A stretch of 64,000 nucleotides of DNA from contig NZ_CP107976.1 of NCBI RefSeq assembly GCF_036099295.1, positions 5,208,001 to 5,272,000 on the forward strand, written 5' to 3'. Origin of the DNA: Streptomyces sp. NBC_00358 (GTDB taxonomy: Bacteria; Actinomycetota; Actinomycetes; Streptomycetales; Streptomycetaceae). Shown one piece after another: positions 40,634-49,218 of the stretch (position 1 is the stretch's first letter; every line of letters starts with the position of its first letter). The notes under the pieces are model-generated. The model made no database searches and was not told the DNA's origin. It worked only from the letters and a program-made list of their open reading frames with translations. The translations under genes and the position numbers were made by a program.

Positions 40634-42675
40634 GGGGTGGTGTCGCCTTCCGGGAGCGCGTGCGTGGTGGTGGACGTGAGGGAAGCGGTGGGGCCGGCGC
40701 CCTGGGCGCCGGCATCGTCGCCGGCGTCGTCCGCGTCCGGCCCGGACCGCCCGTCCGGGCCACGGCCCTCGACCTGCGGACGGCCCTCGGCCTGCGGACG
40801 TCCGTCGGCCCGGACACGGCCCTCGGCCCGGACACGGGTTTCGCCGTGCGGACGGTCCTCGGCTGCGACGCCGTCCGCAGCCCGCGGATGGTCCTTGGCC
40901 TGCGGACGGTCCTCGGTGCGGGCGCGGTCGTCGCCCTGTGCGCCGTCCCCGGGCCGGGCGCGGTCCGCGGGGCCCGCGGTCGCCTCGGGCTGCGCGGGAT
41001 CGGACGCTGCGGCCTCGGGGGTGCCCGTCGCCGTGCCGCGAACCGCCTGCCGGAAGCTGCCGAAGCGGGCCGCCGACCGGCTCTTGGGGTCGTCGCCGGT
41101 ACGGGGTTCCGAGGCGGCCGGGGGCGTGGCGTGCGAGCGGCTGCGCTCGGCGTGGGCGAGGGTGCGTCCGCGGCGGCGCTTGGGCAGGCCGCCGGTGGAC
41201 GCGGGCCCCTGCTCGTGCCGGGGCGAGTCGTGGGTCGGCACGGGGTCCGGGTCGAGGTCGTCGGCCGCGCGGGCGGCGGCGTACGACACCGGGGACGCGG
41301 GGGATTCCTGGGGCGGCCGGGACTCCTGCGAGCCCTGCGAGGCGTGTGACCCCCGGGACTCCGGCGATTCCCGGCCGGCCGGGGACCGCGGCGCGGAGGT
41401 GCGGCCGTCGACGGCCGCCGGGGCCGACACGACGGGCTCGGGTCCGGCCGACAGCGGGGTCGTGCCGTGCGGGGCGTTCGCCGGTGTGAGGAGGTCCTGC
41501 GGGATCAGGACGAGAACGCCGGTGCCGCCACGGGCGGAGGGCCGGAAGGAGACCTTCAGGCCGTACTTGCCGGCCAGCCGGCCGACCACCGCGAGGCCGA
41601 GGCGGGTGCCGGTGAGTCCGCCGAGGTCGGACGCGTTGACGATGCCCCCGGTGACGGCGCGTTCGGCGCGCCGCAGCTGGACGTCGCCCATCACCAGACC
41701 GCTGTCCTCGACGGAGACGATGACACCCGCCGGGACCTCCTCGACGTACACATGCACTTCGGCGGTGGGGGGCGAGAAGTTGGCGGCGTTGTCGAGGAGT
41801 TCGGCGAGCGCGTGCATGACGCCCTCGGCGGCGTGTCCGGCGACGGCGGCCCCGCTGGTGGAGTGGACGCGCACGCGCTGGTAGCCGCCGATGCGGCCCA
41901 TGGCGCCGCGCAGGATCGACTCCATGACGATCGGGCGGGCCCAGCGGCGTCCCGAGCGCGCACTCGTCAGGACGGCGACGGAGTCGGCGAGCCGGCCCGC
42001 CTGCGCGGTGCGGTGGTCGAGGTGGAGGAGGTCGGCGAGGACGTCCTCGTCGGAGTGTCTCTCCTCCATGGCCCGCAGGTCGGCGAGCATGCCGGTGGAC
42101 AGCGCCTGCATGCGCGCCGCCGCGTTGGCGGTCGCCGCGACCGCGGCGGTCCGGTTGCTGTCGGCGTGCCGGGCACGCTCGGAGAGTTCGGTGTTGTGCT
42201 CGGTGAGCCGGTCGCGTTCGCCGATGAGCAGCGCCCGCTCCTCGGCGAACTCCGCGGTGAGCCGGTCACGTTCGCGCGCGGCGGCCTCGGCCAGACGGAT
42301 CCGTTCCTGGGCGGCGGCCTCGGCCGCGCGGGCTCGGTCGCGGGCGGCGTCGTCCGCGAGCCGTGCCCGTTCCTGGCCGAACTCCTCGGCCAGTCTGGCC
42401 CGTTCCTGCAGGAGCCGGCCGGCGTCCTGGGTCACGTTGTCGAGGCGACGGCGCGTCAGTCGCGTGGTCTGTACGGCGCGGGCGGCCACCGTGACGGCCG
42501 CGCACAGCAGCGCCGCGGCGATGCCGGTACCCCAGGCGAGGGGGACGCGGGCCGGTTCGGGCGCCAGCAGGACGGCTGCCACCACCGCGACCGCGGCCGG
42601 GACGGCGGCGGTCAGCGCGGCTCTTGCCGTGGCGCGCGGGGTGGGTCGTTCGCCGGAGGGCAGGGGCGGGGTCAT
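40630..42675 (-). CDS. cvnA: conservon histidine kinase-like sensor CvnA
   Basis: 681 residues from ATG 42675, with GAGGA 7 bases upstream. Two N-terminal membrane helices (V-P-A-A-V-A-V-V-A-A-V-L-L and G-I-A-A-A-L-L-C-A-A-V-T-V) with no large extracellular sensor. A 100-residue coiled coil of Glu/Arg/Ala repeats (A-E-E-F-G-Q-E-R-A-R-L type) follows, then H-L-D-H-R-T-A as the H-box region. N-box L-L-D-N-A-A-N-F-S-P-P, D-S-G-L-V-M and G-T-R-L-G-L-A-V-V form the ATPase domain. The last 200 residues are low-complexity (repeated A-E-D-R-P and A-E-G-R units). Autophosphorylation is uncertain; heads the G-protein-like conservon complex. Confidence 0.9.
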   Translation of the reverse strand: MTPPLPSGERPTPRATARAALTAAVPAAVAVVAAVLLAPEPARVPLAWGTGIAAALLCAAVTVAARAVQTTRLTRRRLDNVTQDAGRLLQERARLAEEFGQERARLADDAARDRARAAEAAAQERIRLAEAAARERDRLTAEFAEERALLIGERDRLTEHNTELSERARHADSNRTAAVAATANAAARMQALSTGMLADLRAMEERHSDEDVLADLLHLDHRTAQAGRLADSVAVLTSARSGRRWARPIVMESILRGAMGRIGGYQRVRVHSTSGAAVAGHAAEGVMHALAELLDNAANFSPPTAEVHVYVEEVPAGVIVSVEDSGLVMGDVQLRRAERAVTGGIVNASDLGGLTGTRLGLAVVGRLAGKYGLKVSFRPSARGGTGVLVLIPQDLLTPANAPHGTTPLSAGPEPVVSAPAAVDGRTSAPRSPAGRESPESRGSHASQGSQESRPPQESPASPVSYAAARAADDLDPDPVPTHDSPRHEQGPASTGGLPKRRRGRTLAHAERSRSHATPPAASEPRTGDDPKSRSAARFGSFRQAVRGTATGTPEAAASDPAQPEATAGPADRARPGDGAQGDDRARTEDRPQAKDHPRAADGVAAEDRPHGETRVRAEGRVRADGRPQAEGRPQVEGRGPDGRSGPDADDAGDDAGAQGAGPTASLTSTTTHALPEGDTTP

Positions 42676-42904
42676 CAATCGGTCCTCGGTCGTGTTCTTG
42701 GGGGGAGAACGTGTCCTCGGTCGTGTCCTCGGTCGGTCCTGGGCGAGAAGCGACACCTGGTGCTCAACTCGCCGTCACTATATGAGAGTTCGTGATCCGA
42801 TTGGGAAGCTTCGGGAAGCGGTTTCATGATCGCCCCGGCATATCGGGGTCTTTCGGGTGCGCGGCCGGGCGGCCGGCACCGGTGTCCGGCGGCATCCTGG
42901 AGAC

Positions 42905-45900
42905 ATGACGGATCTGGGTGGACGGCCGGAGGAACAGCCGGAAAGCGCGGAACTGCGGTCCGAGCTGACGAAGACCGTGCGCGGCGAGGTCTCCTTCGAC
43001 GTGACCGCACGGGCGCTGACCACCATGGACGCGTCCAACTACCGGCGCGTACCGCTCGGTGTGGTGGCCCCGCGCGACGCCGACGACGTGGCCGCGGTCC
43101 TCGCCGTGTGCCGCTCCCGCGGGGTCCCGGTCGTGGCGCGCGGCGGCGGCACCTCGATCGCCGGACAGGCCACCGGCACCGGCGTCGTCCTGGACTTCAC
43201 CCGCCACATGAACCGGATCGCCGAGCTCGACCCGGACGCCCGTACCGCCGTCGTCCAGCCCGGAGCCGTCCTCGACCACCTCCAGGAGGCCGCCGCCCCG
43301 CACGGCCTGCGCTTCGGCCCCGACCCCTCCACCCACGGCCGCTGCACCCTCGGCGGAATGATCGGCAACAACTCCTGCGGCTCCCACTCGGTCGCCTGGG
43401 GCACCACGGCGGACAACGTCCGGGAGCTGTCGGTCGTCGGCGCGGGCGGGGACAGGCTCCGCCTCGGCCGCGACTGGCGGGGCGCCCCGGACGGCCTGCG
43501 GGCCCTGGTCGAGGGCGAGTTGGCGCTGCTGCGGACCGGCTTCCCGGACCTCCCGCGACGGATCTCCGGGTACGCCCTGGACGCGCTGCTGCCCGAGCGG
43601 GGCGCGGACGTGGCCCGCGCCTACTGCGGCTCCGAGGGCACCTGGGGCATCCTCACCGAGGCGGTCGTACGACTGGTCGAGGCACCCCGCGCGCGGGCGC
43701 TGGCCGTCCTCGCCTACCCCGACGAGAGCGCCGCCGCGGACGCGGCCGCCGGTCTGCTGCCGCTGGGGCCGCTGACCGTGGAGGGGATGGCCGCCGACCT
43801 CGTGCCCGCGAACGCGGGGCTGCCGCGAGGCGGGGCCTGGCTGTTCGTGGAGACGGGCGGCGGATCACCGGCGGAGGCCCGTGCGCACGCCGACACGATC
43901 GTGAGGGCCGCGGACGTGCAGGACGCCCTGGTGGTCACCGACCCGGCGGGGCAGCGGGCGCTGTGGCGGCTGCGGGAGGACGCGAGCGGCACGGCGACCC
44001 GCATCCCGGACACCGTGGGCGGCCCGCAGCCCGGCCGGGGCCCCGGGCCCGGCGGCGAGGCCTGGCCCGGCTGGGAGGACTGCGCCGTGCCGCCCGCCCG
44101 GCTGGGCGCGTATCTGCGGGACTTCCGGGCCCTGCTCGCGGCCCACGGCCTGCGCGGCACGCCGTACGGGCACTTCGGCGACGGCTGCATCCACGTCCGC
44201 ATCGACTTCGACCTGATCTCCACGGCGGGCGTCGCCCGCTTCCGCCGCTTCTCGGAGGAGGTCGCCCACCTCGTCGTCTCGCACGGGGGTTCGCTGTCCG
44301 GCGAGCACGGCGACGGGCAGGCGCGCGCGGAACTGCTGCCCGCGATGTACGGCACCGAGATGGTCCGCCTCTTCGAGAGGGCCAAGGACCTCTGGGACCC
44401 GGACGGCCTGCTCAACCCCGGCATGCTCGTCCGCCCGCACCGGCTGGACGAGAACCTGCGGTTCGCGGTCCTGCCGGACCGACCGGTGGACGTGGAGTTC
44501 GGCTATCCGGCGGACGGTGGCGACTTCTCGGCGGCGGTGCGCCGCTGCGTGGGCGTCGCCAAGTGCCGTACGGCCTCGGTGCCGGGCGGCGACGACGTCA
44601 TGTGCCCCTCCTTCCGCGCGACCGGCGAGGAGGAGCACTCGACGCGCGGGCGCGCCCGGCTGCTGCACGAGATGCTCGCCGGTGAGATCGTCACCGGCGG
44701 ATGGCGTTCGACGGAGGTCCGCGACGCGCTGGACCTGTGCCTGTCCTGCAAGGGATGCCGGTCCGACTGCCCGGTCGGCGTCGACATGGCCACGTACAAG
44801 GCGGAGTTCCTCCACCACCACTACGCGGGCCGCCGCCGCCCCGCCGCGCACTACGCCCTGGGGCGGCTGCCCTTCTGGCTCGCGGCGGTGACCCGTACCC
44901 GCTCGGCGCGCCTCGTCAACTCCCTCGCATCCGTACGTCCGCTGGCCGCCCTCGCCAAGCGCCTGGCGGGTGTCTCACCGGAACGGGAGATCCCGCGGCT
45001 GGCCCCGGAGACGTTCAGCCAGTGGTGGTCGGCCCGGTTCCGGGACCGGGTGCGGGCATACATGCGCGAGCGGCGCCGGGGCGGTCCGGGCGAGGGAACG
45101 GACGAGGGAGGGAGCGGGGGCAGGCGGTTCGCGAGCGGACTGTTCCCGGGCTTCGGCGGGAGGACGGTCCTCCTGTGGCCGGACACCTTCACCGAACACC
45201 TGGAACCCTCCGTCGGACGCGCGGCCGTACGGGTCCTGGAGACCGCGGGACTTGCCGTGCTGCTGCCCCCGAGGACGGTGATGCGGCACGGGCCCATCGG
45301 TGACGGCGTCACCCGCGGCCCCCTCCTTCTCGGCACGCTGCTGCCGCGCCGCCGCCACCGGGTGTGCTGCGGACTGACGTACGTCTCGACCGGCCAGCTC
45401 GACCGCGCCCGCACGGTGCTCCGCCGCACCCTCGACCTCATGGAGTCCTACCTCGTCATGGACGACCTCGCGGTCGTCGTCCTGGAGCCGAGCTGCGCCG
45501 CCGCGCTGCGCACGGACCTGCCCGAGCTGCTGCACGACGATCCGCGCGCGGCACGGCTGGCGGCGGCGGTGACGACCTTCGCGGAGGCCCTGGAGCGGTA
45601 CGCGCCGGACTGGACGCCGCCCCGCCTGGACCGGCCGGCCGTCGGCCAGACGCACTGCCATCAGCACGCGGTCCTCGGCGACGGGGCCGAACGCCGGCTG
45701 CGCGAGGCGGCGGGTCTGACCGGCACCCTCGCGGGCGGCTGCTGCGGTCTCGCGGGCAACTTCGGCTTCGAGAAAGGCCACGAGGAGGTGTCGCGGGCCT
45801 GCGCGGAGGAACAGCTCCTCCCGGCGGTACGGGCGGCCGACGACACCGCGGTGGTCCTCGCCGACGGCTTCTCCTGCCGCACCCAGCTGGCCCAGCTGAG

Positions 45901-45979
45901 CGACCGGCGGGGCCGCCACCTGGCGGAGGTACTGGCCGAAGCGCTGGAGAACGGCCCGCGGGGAGCCGGGCCCGCGTGA
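42905..45979 (+). CDS. FAD-linked D-2-hydroxyacid dehydrogenase with Fe-S domain
   Basis: 1024 residues from ATG 42905. YdiJ-like fusion: FAD-binding PCMH domain (V-V-A-R-G-G-G-T-S-I-A-G-Q near residue 83, then G-M-I-G-N-N-S-C-G-S-H) and a C-terminal FAD-oxidase domain with G-H-F-G-D-G-C-I-H-V-R. A C-L-S-C-K-G-C-R-S-D-C-P [4Fe-4S] cluster follows, and a cysteine-rich C-terminal half (G-G-C-C-G-L-A-G-N-F-G-F) completes the fusion. It probably oxidises D-lactate or D-2-hydroxyglutarate and passes electrons to the quinone pool. A D-R-R-R-rich linker near residue 730 is lineage-specific. Divergent from cvnA across 230 bp that contain TCCTCGGTCG repeats. Confidence 0.9.
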   Translation: MTDLGGRPEEQPESAELRSELTKTVRGEVSFDVTARALTTMDASNYRRVPLGVVAPRDADDVAAVLAVCRSRGVPVVARGGGTSIAGQATGTGVVLDFTRHMNRIAELDPDARTAVVQPGAVLDHLQEAAAPHGLRFGPDPSTHGRCTLGGMIGNNSCGSHSVAWGTTADNVRELSVVGAGGDRLRLGRDWRGAPDGLRALVEGELALLRTGFPDLPRRISGYALDALLPERGADVARAYCGSEGTWGILTEAVVRLVEAPRARALAVLAYPDESAAADAAAGLLPLGPLTVEGMAADLVPANAGLPRGGAWLFVETGGGSPAEARAHADTIVRAADVQDALVVTDPAGQRALWRLREDASGTATRIPDTVGGPQPGRGPGPGGEAWPGWEDCAVPPARLGAYLRDFRALLAAHGLRGTPYGHFGDGCIHVRIDFDLISTAGVARFRRFSEEVAHLVVSHGGSLSGEHGDGQARAELLPAMYGTEMVRLFERAKDLWDPDGLLNPGMLVRPHRLDENLRFAVLPDRPVDVEFGYPADGGDFSAAVRRCVGVAKCRTASVPGGDDVMCPSFRATGEEEHSTRGRARLLHEMLAGEIVTGGWRSTEVRDALDLCLSCKGCRSDCPVGVDMATYKAEFLHHHYAGRRRPAAHYALGRLPFWLAAVTRTRSARLVNSLASVRPLAALAKRLAGVSPEREIPRLAPETFSQWWSARFRDRVRAYMRERRRGGPGEGTDEGGSGGRRFASGLFPGFGGRTVLLWPDTFTEHLEPSVGRAAVRVLETAGLAVLLPPRTVMRHGPIGDGVTRGPLLLGTLLPRRRHRVCCGLTYVSTGQLDRARTVLRRTLDLMESYLVMDDLAVVVLEPSCAAALRTDLPELLHDDPRAARLAAAVTTFAEALERYAPDWTPPRLDRPAVGQTHCHQHAVLGDGAERRLREAAGLTGTLAGGCCGLAGNFGFEKGHEEVSRACAEEQLLPAVRAADDTAVVLADGFSCRTQLAQLSDRRGRHLAEVLAEALENGPRGAGPA

Positions 45980-46035
45980 CCCGCGTCAGTACGCTGGCGA
46001 TTCCACCGGCTTGAGGACTTCGAGGAGCACCGAGC

Positions 46036-47160
46036 ATGACCCTCCGCCTGCAGGCGATCACCCGTGACGAGCACCTGGCGTTCGTCCGCTCGCGGCCCTC
46101 GGCCAGCCATATGCAGGTGCCCTCATGGGGTGACGTCAAGCCGGACTGGCGGGCGGAGAGCCTCGGCTGGTTCGACGAGGGCGGGCGGCTCCAGGGGGCC
46201 GGTCTCGTGCTGCTGCGCCCGCTGCCGAAGGTCAAGCGGTACCTCGCCTATCTGCCCGAGGGCCCCGTCATCGACTGGCACGACCCGGACCTCGCCGACC
46301 GCTGGCTCCGGCCGATGCTGGCGCATCTCAAGTCACGCGGCGCGTTCACGGTGAAGATGGGCCCGCCCGTGGTCGCGCGCCGCTGGAGCGCGGACACGGT
46401 CAAGGCGGCCATCGCCGATCCGGCGGCGCGGCGGCTGGGCGAGGTGACGGCGACCTCGTACGAGCCGGGTGCCGCCGAGATCGCCGACCGGCTGCGGGGG
46501 ATGGGCTGGCAGCGGACCGAGCCCGGTGACGAGGACGGCTTCGCCGCGGGGCAGCCGCGCTACGTCTTCCAGGTCCCCTTCGCCGGACGGTCCCTGGAGG
46601 AGATCCACAAGGGCCTCAACCAGCAGTGGCGGCGCAACATCAAGAAGGCCGACAAGGCCGGCGTCCAGGTGGTCCGGGGCGGCTACGACGACCTGCCCGC
46701 CTTCTACGAGCTGTACGCGGAGACGGCGCAGCGCGACCGTTTCATCCCGCGCCCGCTGTCCTACTTCCAGCGGATGTGGACCGCGCTGACCGCCGAGGAC
46801 CCCGACCGCATGCGGCTCTATCTCGCCCGCCACGACGGCGACGTCCTCGCCGCGGCCACCATGATCACCGTCGGCAGCCACGTCTGGTACTCCTACGGCG
46901 CGTCCACCAGCCGCAGGCGCGAGGTCCAGCCCAACAACGCCGTCCAGTGGCGCATGATGACCGACGCCCACGCGCTCGGCGCCGCCGTCTACGACTTCCG
47001 CGGGATCACCGACACCCTCGACGAGACCGACCACCTCGTCGGTCTGCTCCGCTTCAAGGCGGGCGCGGGCGGCGAGGCCGCGGAGTACCTCGGCGAGTGG
47101 GACTTCCCCATCAACCGGGTGCTGCACAAGGCGCTCGGCCTGTACATGGCCCGCCGCTGA
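46036..47160 (+). CDS. femX: FemX-type aminoacyltransferase
   Basis: 374 residues, FemAB family with two GNAT-like halves. Near 200 sits L-N-Q-Q-W-R-R-N-I-K-K-A-D-K-A-G-V, the family's signature, and near 235-250 Y-A-E-T-A-Q-R-D-R-F. P-N-N-A-V-Q-W-R-M-M and Y-D-F-R-G-I-T-D follow. FemX adds the first glycine to the peptidoglycan stem peptide from glycyl-tRNA and is essential in Streptomyces coelicolor; this one has the expected length. GAGGAG lies 8 bases before the ATG. It has its own leader 56 bp after the dehydrogenase gene. Confidence 0.88.
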   Translation: MTLRLQAITRDEHLAFVRSRPSASHMQVPSWGDVKPDWRAESLGWFDEGGRLQGAGLVLLRPLPKVKRYLAYLPEGPVIDWHDPDLADRWLRPMLAHLKSRGAFTVKMGPPVVARRWSADTVKAAIADPAARRLGEVTATSYEPGAAEIADRLRGMGWQRTEPGDEDGFAAGQPRYVFQVPFAGRSLEEIHKGLNQQWRRNIKKADKAGVQVVRGGYDDLPAFYELYAETAQRDRFIPRPLSYFQRMWTALTAEDPDRMRLYLARHDGDVLAAATMITVGSHVWYSYGASTSRRREVQPNNAVQWRMMTDAHALGAAVYDFRGITDTLDETDHLVGLLRFKAGAGGEAAEYLGEWDFPINRVLHKALGLYMARR

Positions 47161-47188
47161 CCCGTCCGGGAGCGGGCGAAACCGTGTC

Positions 47189-48166
47189 CTAGGCGTCCAG
47201 GTCCGCTTCGAGCCGCTTGGCCTTCCCGCGGCCCACCTGCGTACGCACCGCGCCCATGCTCGCCGCGATGACCAGGGCGATGGCGAGGGACTCGGTGAGG
47301 GAGAGGGCCTGGTCCAGGACGAGGAAGCCGGCGACGGCGGCCACGGCCGGTTCCAGGCTCATCATGATGGCGAAGGTGGCGGCGGGCAGGCGGCGCAGGG
47401 CGAGGAGTTCCAGGGTGTACGGGAGGACCGAGGAGAGCATGGCCACCGCGGCGCCCAGGGCGACCGTCGTCGGGACGAGCAGCCTCGAACCCGACTCGAC
47501 GATCCCGAGGGGCAGGAACGCCACCGCCGCGACGACCATGGCCAGGGCGAGGCCGTCGGCCTGGGGGAAGCGCCGGCCCGTCCGCGCGCTGAAGACGATG
47601 TACGCCGCCCACATGGCGCCCGCGCCCAGGGCGAAGGCGACGCCCAGGGGGTCGAGGCTGCTGAAGCCCCCGCCTCCGCCGAGCAGGAAGACACCGCCGA
47701 GGGCGAGGCCCGCCCAGAGCAGGTTCACGGCGCGGCGGGAGCTGAGGACGGAGAGCGCGAGCGGACCGAGCACTTCGAGCGTGACGGCCGTGCCGAGCGG
47801 GATGCGGGCGACCGACTGGTAGAAGAGGCCGTTCATCGCGGCCATGGTGAAGCCGAAGACGACCACCGTGCTCCAGTCGGCGCGCGAGTGCCCGCGCACC
47901 TTCGGGCGGCACACCAGCAGCAGCACGATCGCGGCGACCAGCAGCCGCAGGGTCACCACGCCGAGGGCGCCCACCCGGGGCATCAGGCTCACCGCGAGAG
48001 CGCCGCCGAACTGCACCGAGATCCCTCCGGCGAGAACCAGGCCCACGGGCCCGAGGGCGCCGCGCCGGCCGGGGCCGTCCGCCGTGGGCGCGCCGGCCGT
48101 GGGCACGGGTGCCAGGGCGGGGGCGGCCGAGGCCGGGGAGGACGGGGCGGCGCTGGGCGTGTTCAC
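47189..48166 (-). CDS. EamA-family transporter (RhtA-like)
   Basis: 325 residues from GTG 48166, GGAAGG 4-9 bases upstream. Ten membrane segments in two EamA halves, preceded by a 40-residue Ala/Pro/Ser-rich cytoplasmic tail. Typical S-V-Q-F-G-G-A-L-A-V, Y-Q-S-V-A-R-I-P-L-G-T-A-V-T-L-E and M-M-S-L-E-P-A-V-A-A motifs of the threonine/homoserine exporter branch. Efflux of amino acids or metabolites is inferred. A 12-codon reading frame ends in the TGA that overlaps its GTG, suggesting translational coupling. Confidence 0.88.
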   Translation of the reverse strand: MNTPSAAPSSPASAAPALAPVPTAGAPTADGPGRRGALGPVGLVLAGGISVQFGGALAVSLMPRVGALGVVTLRLLVAAIVLLLVCRPKVRGHSRADWSTVVVFGFTMAAMNGLFYQSVARIPLGTAVTLEVLGPLALSVLSSRRAVNLLWAGLALGGVFLLGGGGGFSSLDPLGVAFALGAGAMWAAYIVFSARTGRRFPQADGLALAMVVAAVAFLPLGIVESGSRLLVPTTVALGAAVAMLSSVLPYTLELLALRRLPAATFAIMMSLEPAVAAVAGFLVLDQALSLTESLAIALVIAASMGAVRTQVGRGKAKRLEADLDA

Positions 48167-48201
48167 GGGGCCTTCCAGGGGATCGACTCGGGTTCGTTCA
48201 T
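48163..48201 (-). CDS. 12-codon upstream ORF coupled to EamA gene
   Basis: ATG at 48201, peptide M-N-E-P-E-S-I-P-W-K-A-P, stop TGA at 48163-48165 overlapping the EamA GTG (GTGA). AAGG lies about 10 bases before the ATG. Possible regulatory leader; conservation unknown. Confidence 0.35.
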   Translation of the reverse strand: MNEPESIPWKAP

Positions 48202-48337
48202 CGTGCTGCACCTTCTGGTCCAGAGTAATGGACTCCGTCAGGCGTGTGAACTGGTTATGCAACTGTCCCAGAGAAACGGACGGGATGCCCGCGCGCCCCG
48301 TGCCGAACGCCGGGCCAGGGGTCCGTTCCGAATTAAT

Positions 48338-48351
48338 GCAAGCATGCTTGC
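48338..48351. promoter_or_regulatory. 14 bp palindrome, candidate TetR operator
   Basis: GCAAGCATGCTTGC, perfect dyad in an AT-richer patch 64 bp upstream of the first gene of the acyl-CoA catabolic operon and 170 bp from the divergent EamA gene. Form and position fit a TetR-family operator; the operon's last gene encodes a TetR protein. Confidence 0.65.
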
Positions 48352-48414
48352 TTGTTTCTTCGGGCGCTGGCATGCTCCGTGCCACACACCGTCGTGTCCC
48401 GAGGGGAGCGCATC

Positions 48415-49218
48415 GTGTCCGACGCGTCGTCCGTGGTCTCCGTGATCGGCGATCTGCACCGGGAGAGTGAGGATCTCGACCGGTTGGTGGGGGAGTTGAG
48501 CGAGAAGCAGTGGGCGCTCGACACGCCCGCCGCGGGCTGGACCGTCGCCCACCAGATCGCGCATCTCGCCTGGACCGACCGGTCCGCCCTGCTCGCCGTC
48601 ACGGACGCCGGGGCCTTCGCGAAGGAGGTCGAGAAGGCGCTCGCCTCTCCCGACGGCTTCGTGGACGAGGGCGCGGAGGCGGGCGCCGCCCAGCCGCCCG
48701 CCCTGCTGCTCGCCGGCTGGCGCGAAGGGCGGACGGCCCTGGAGACGGCCCTGCGCGCGGCACCCGCCGGAACCAGGTTCCCCTGGTACGGCCCGCCCAT
48801 GTCGGCCGCCTCCGTGGCGACCGGCCGGCTGATGGAGACCTGGGCGCACGGACAGGACGTCGCCGACGCGCTGGGTGTGGTGCGCGAACCCACCGACCGG
48901 CTGAAGCATGTGGTCCGCATTGGGGTGCGCGCCCGTGACTTCGCCTTCGCCGTGCACGGTCTCGCCGCACCCGCCGAAGAGTTCCGCGTGGAGCTGGACA
49001 GCCCCTCCGGCGAGATGTGGGCGTACGGCCCGGCCGACGCCGCGCAGCGCGTCACCGGACCCGCCCTCGACTTCTGCCTGCTGGTGACCCAGCGGGCCCA
49101 CCGCGCCGACCTGGCCGTACGGGCGGCCGGTCCCGACGCCGACCGCTGGCTCGACATCGCCCAGTCCTTCGCCGGGCCGCCCGGCGCCGGGCGCGAGCCC
49201 AAGGAGACCGGCCGGTGA
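48415..49218 (+). CDS. TIGR03084-like DinB-fold metal-binding protein
   Basis: 267 residues from GTG 48415, GAGGGGAG ribosome site. DinB/mycothiol-maleylpyruvate isomerase superfamily, matching TIGR03084: L-D-R-L-V-G-E-L-S-E-K-Q-W near residue 25, then W-T-V-A-H-Q-I-A-H-L-A-W-T-D. L-M-E-T-W-A-H-G-Q-D-V-A-D-A-L comes later, supplying three His ligands for a divalent metal. First gene of the catabolic operon. Its chemical step is unknown, but its constant co-occurrence with acyl-CoA carboxylase genes suggests a role in the same pathway. Ends in a GTGA overlap with the next gene. Confidence 0.85.
   Translation: MSDASSVVSVIGDLHRESEDLDRLVGELSEKQWALDTPAAGWTVAHQIAHLAWTDRSALLAVTDAGAFAKEVEKALASPDGFVDEGAEAGAAQPPALLLAGWREGRTALETALRAAPAGTRFPWYGPPMSAASVATGRLMETWAHGQDVADALGVVREPTDRLKHVVRIGVRARDFAFAVHGLAAPAEEFRVELDSPSGEMWAYGPADAAQRVTGPALDFCLLVTQRAHRADLAVRAAGPDADRWLDIAQSFAGPPGAGREPKETGR

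Noticed and set aside
48352..48414. Upstream extension of the TIGR03084 gene
   Set aside because: It would place the start next to the operator palindrome with no ribosome site; GTG 48415 has GAGGGGAG.
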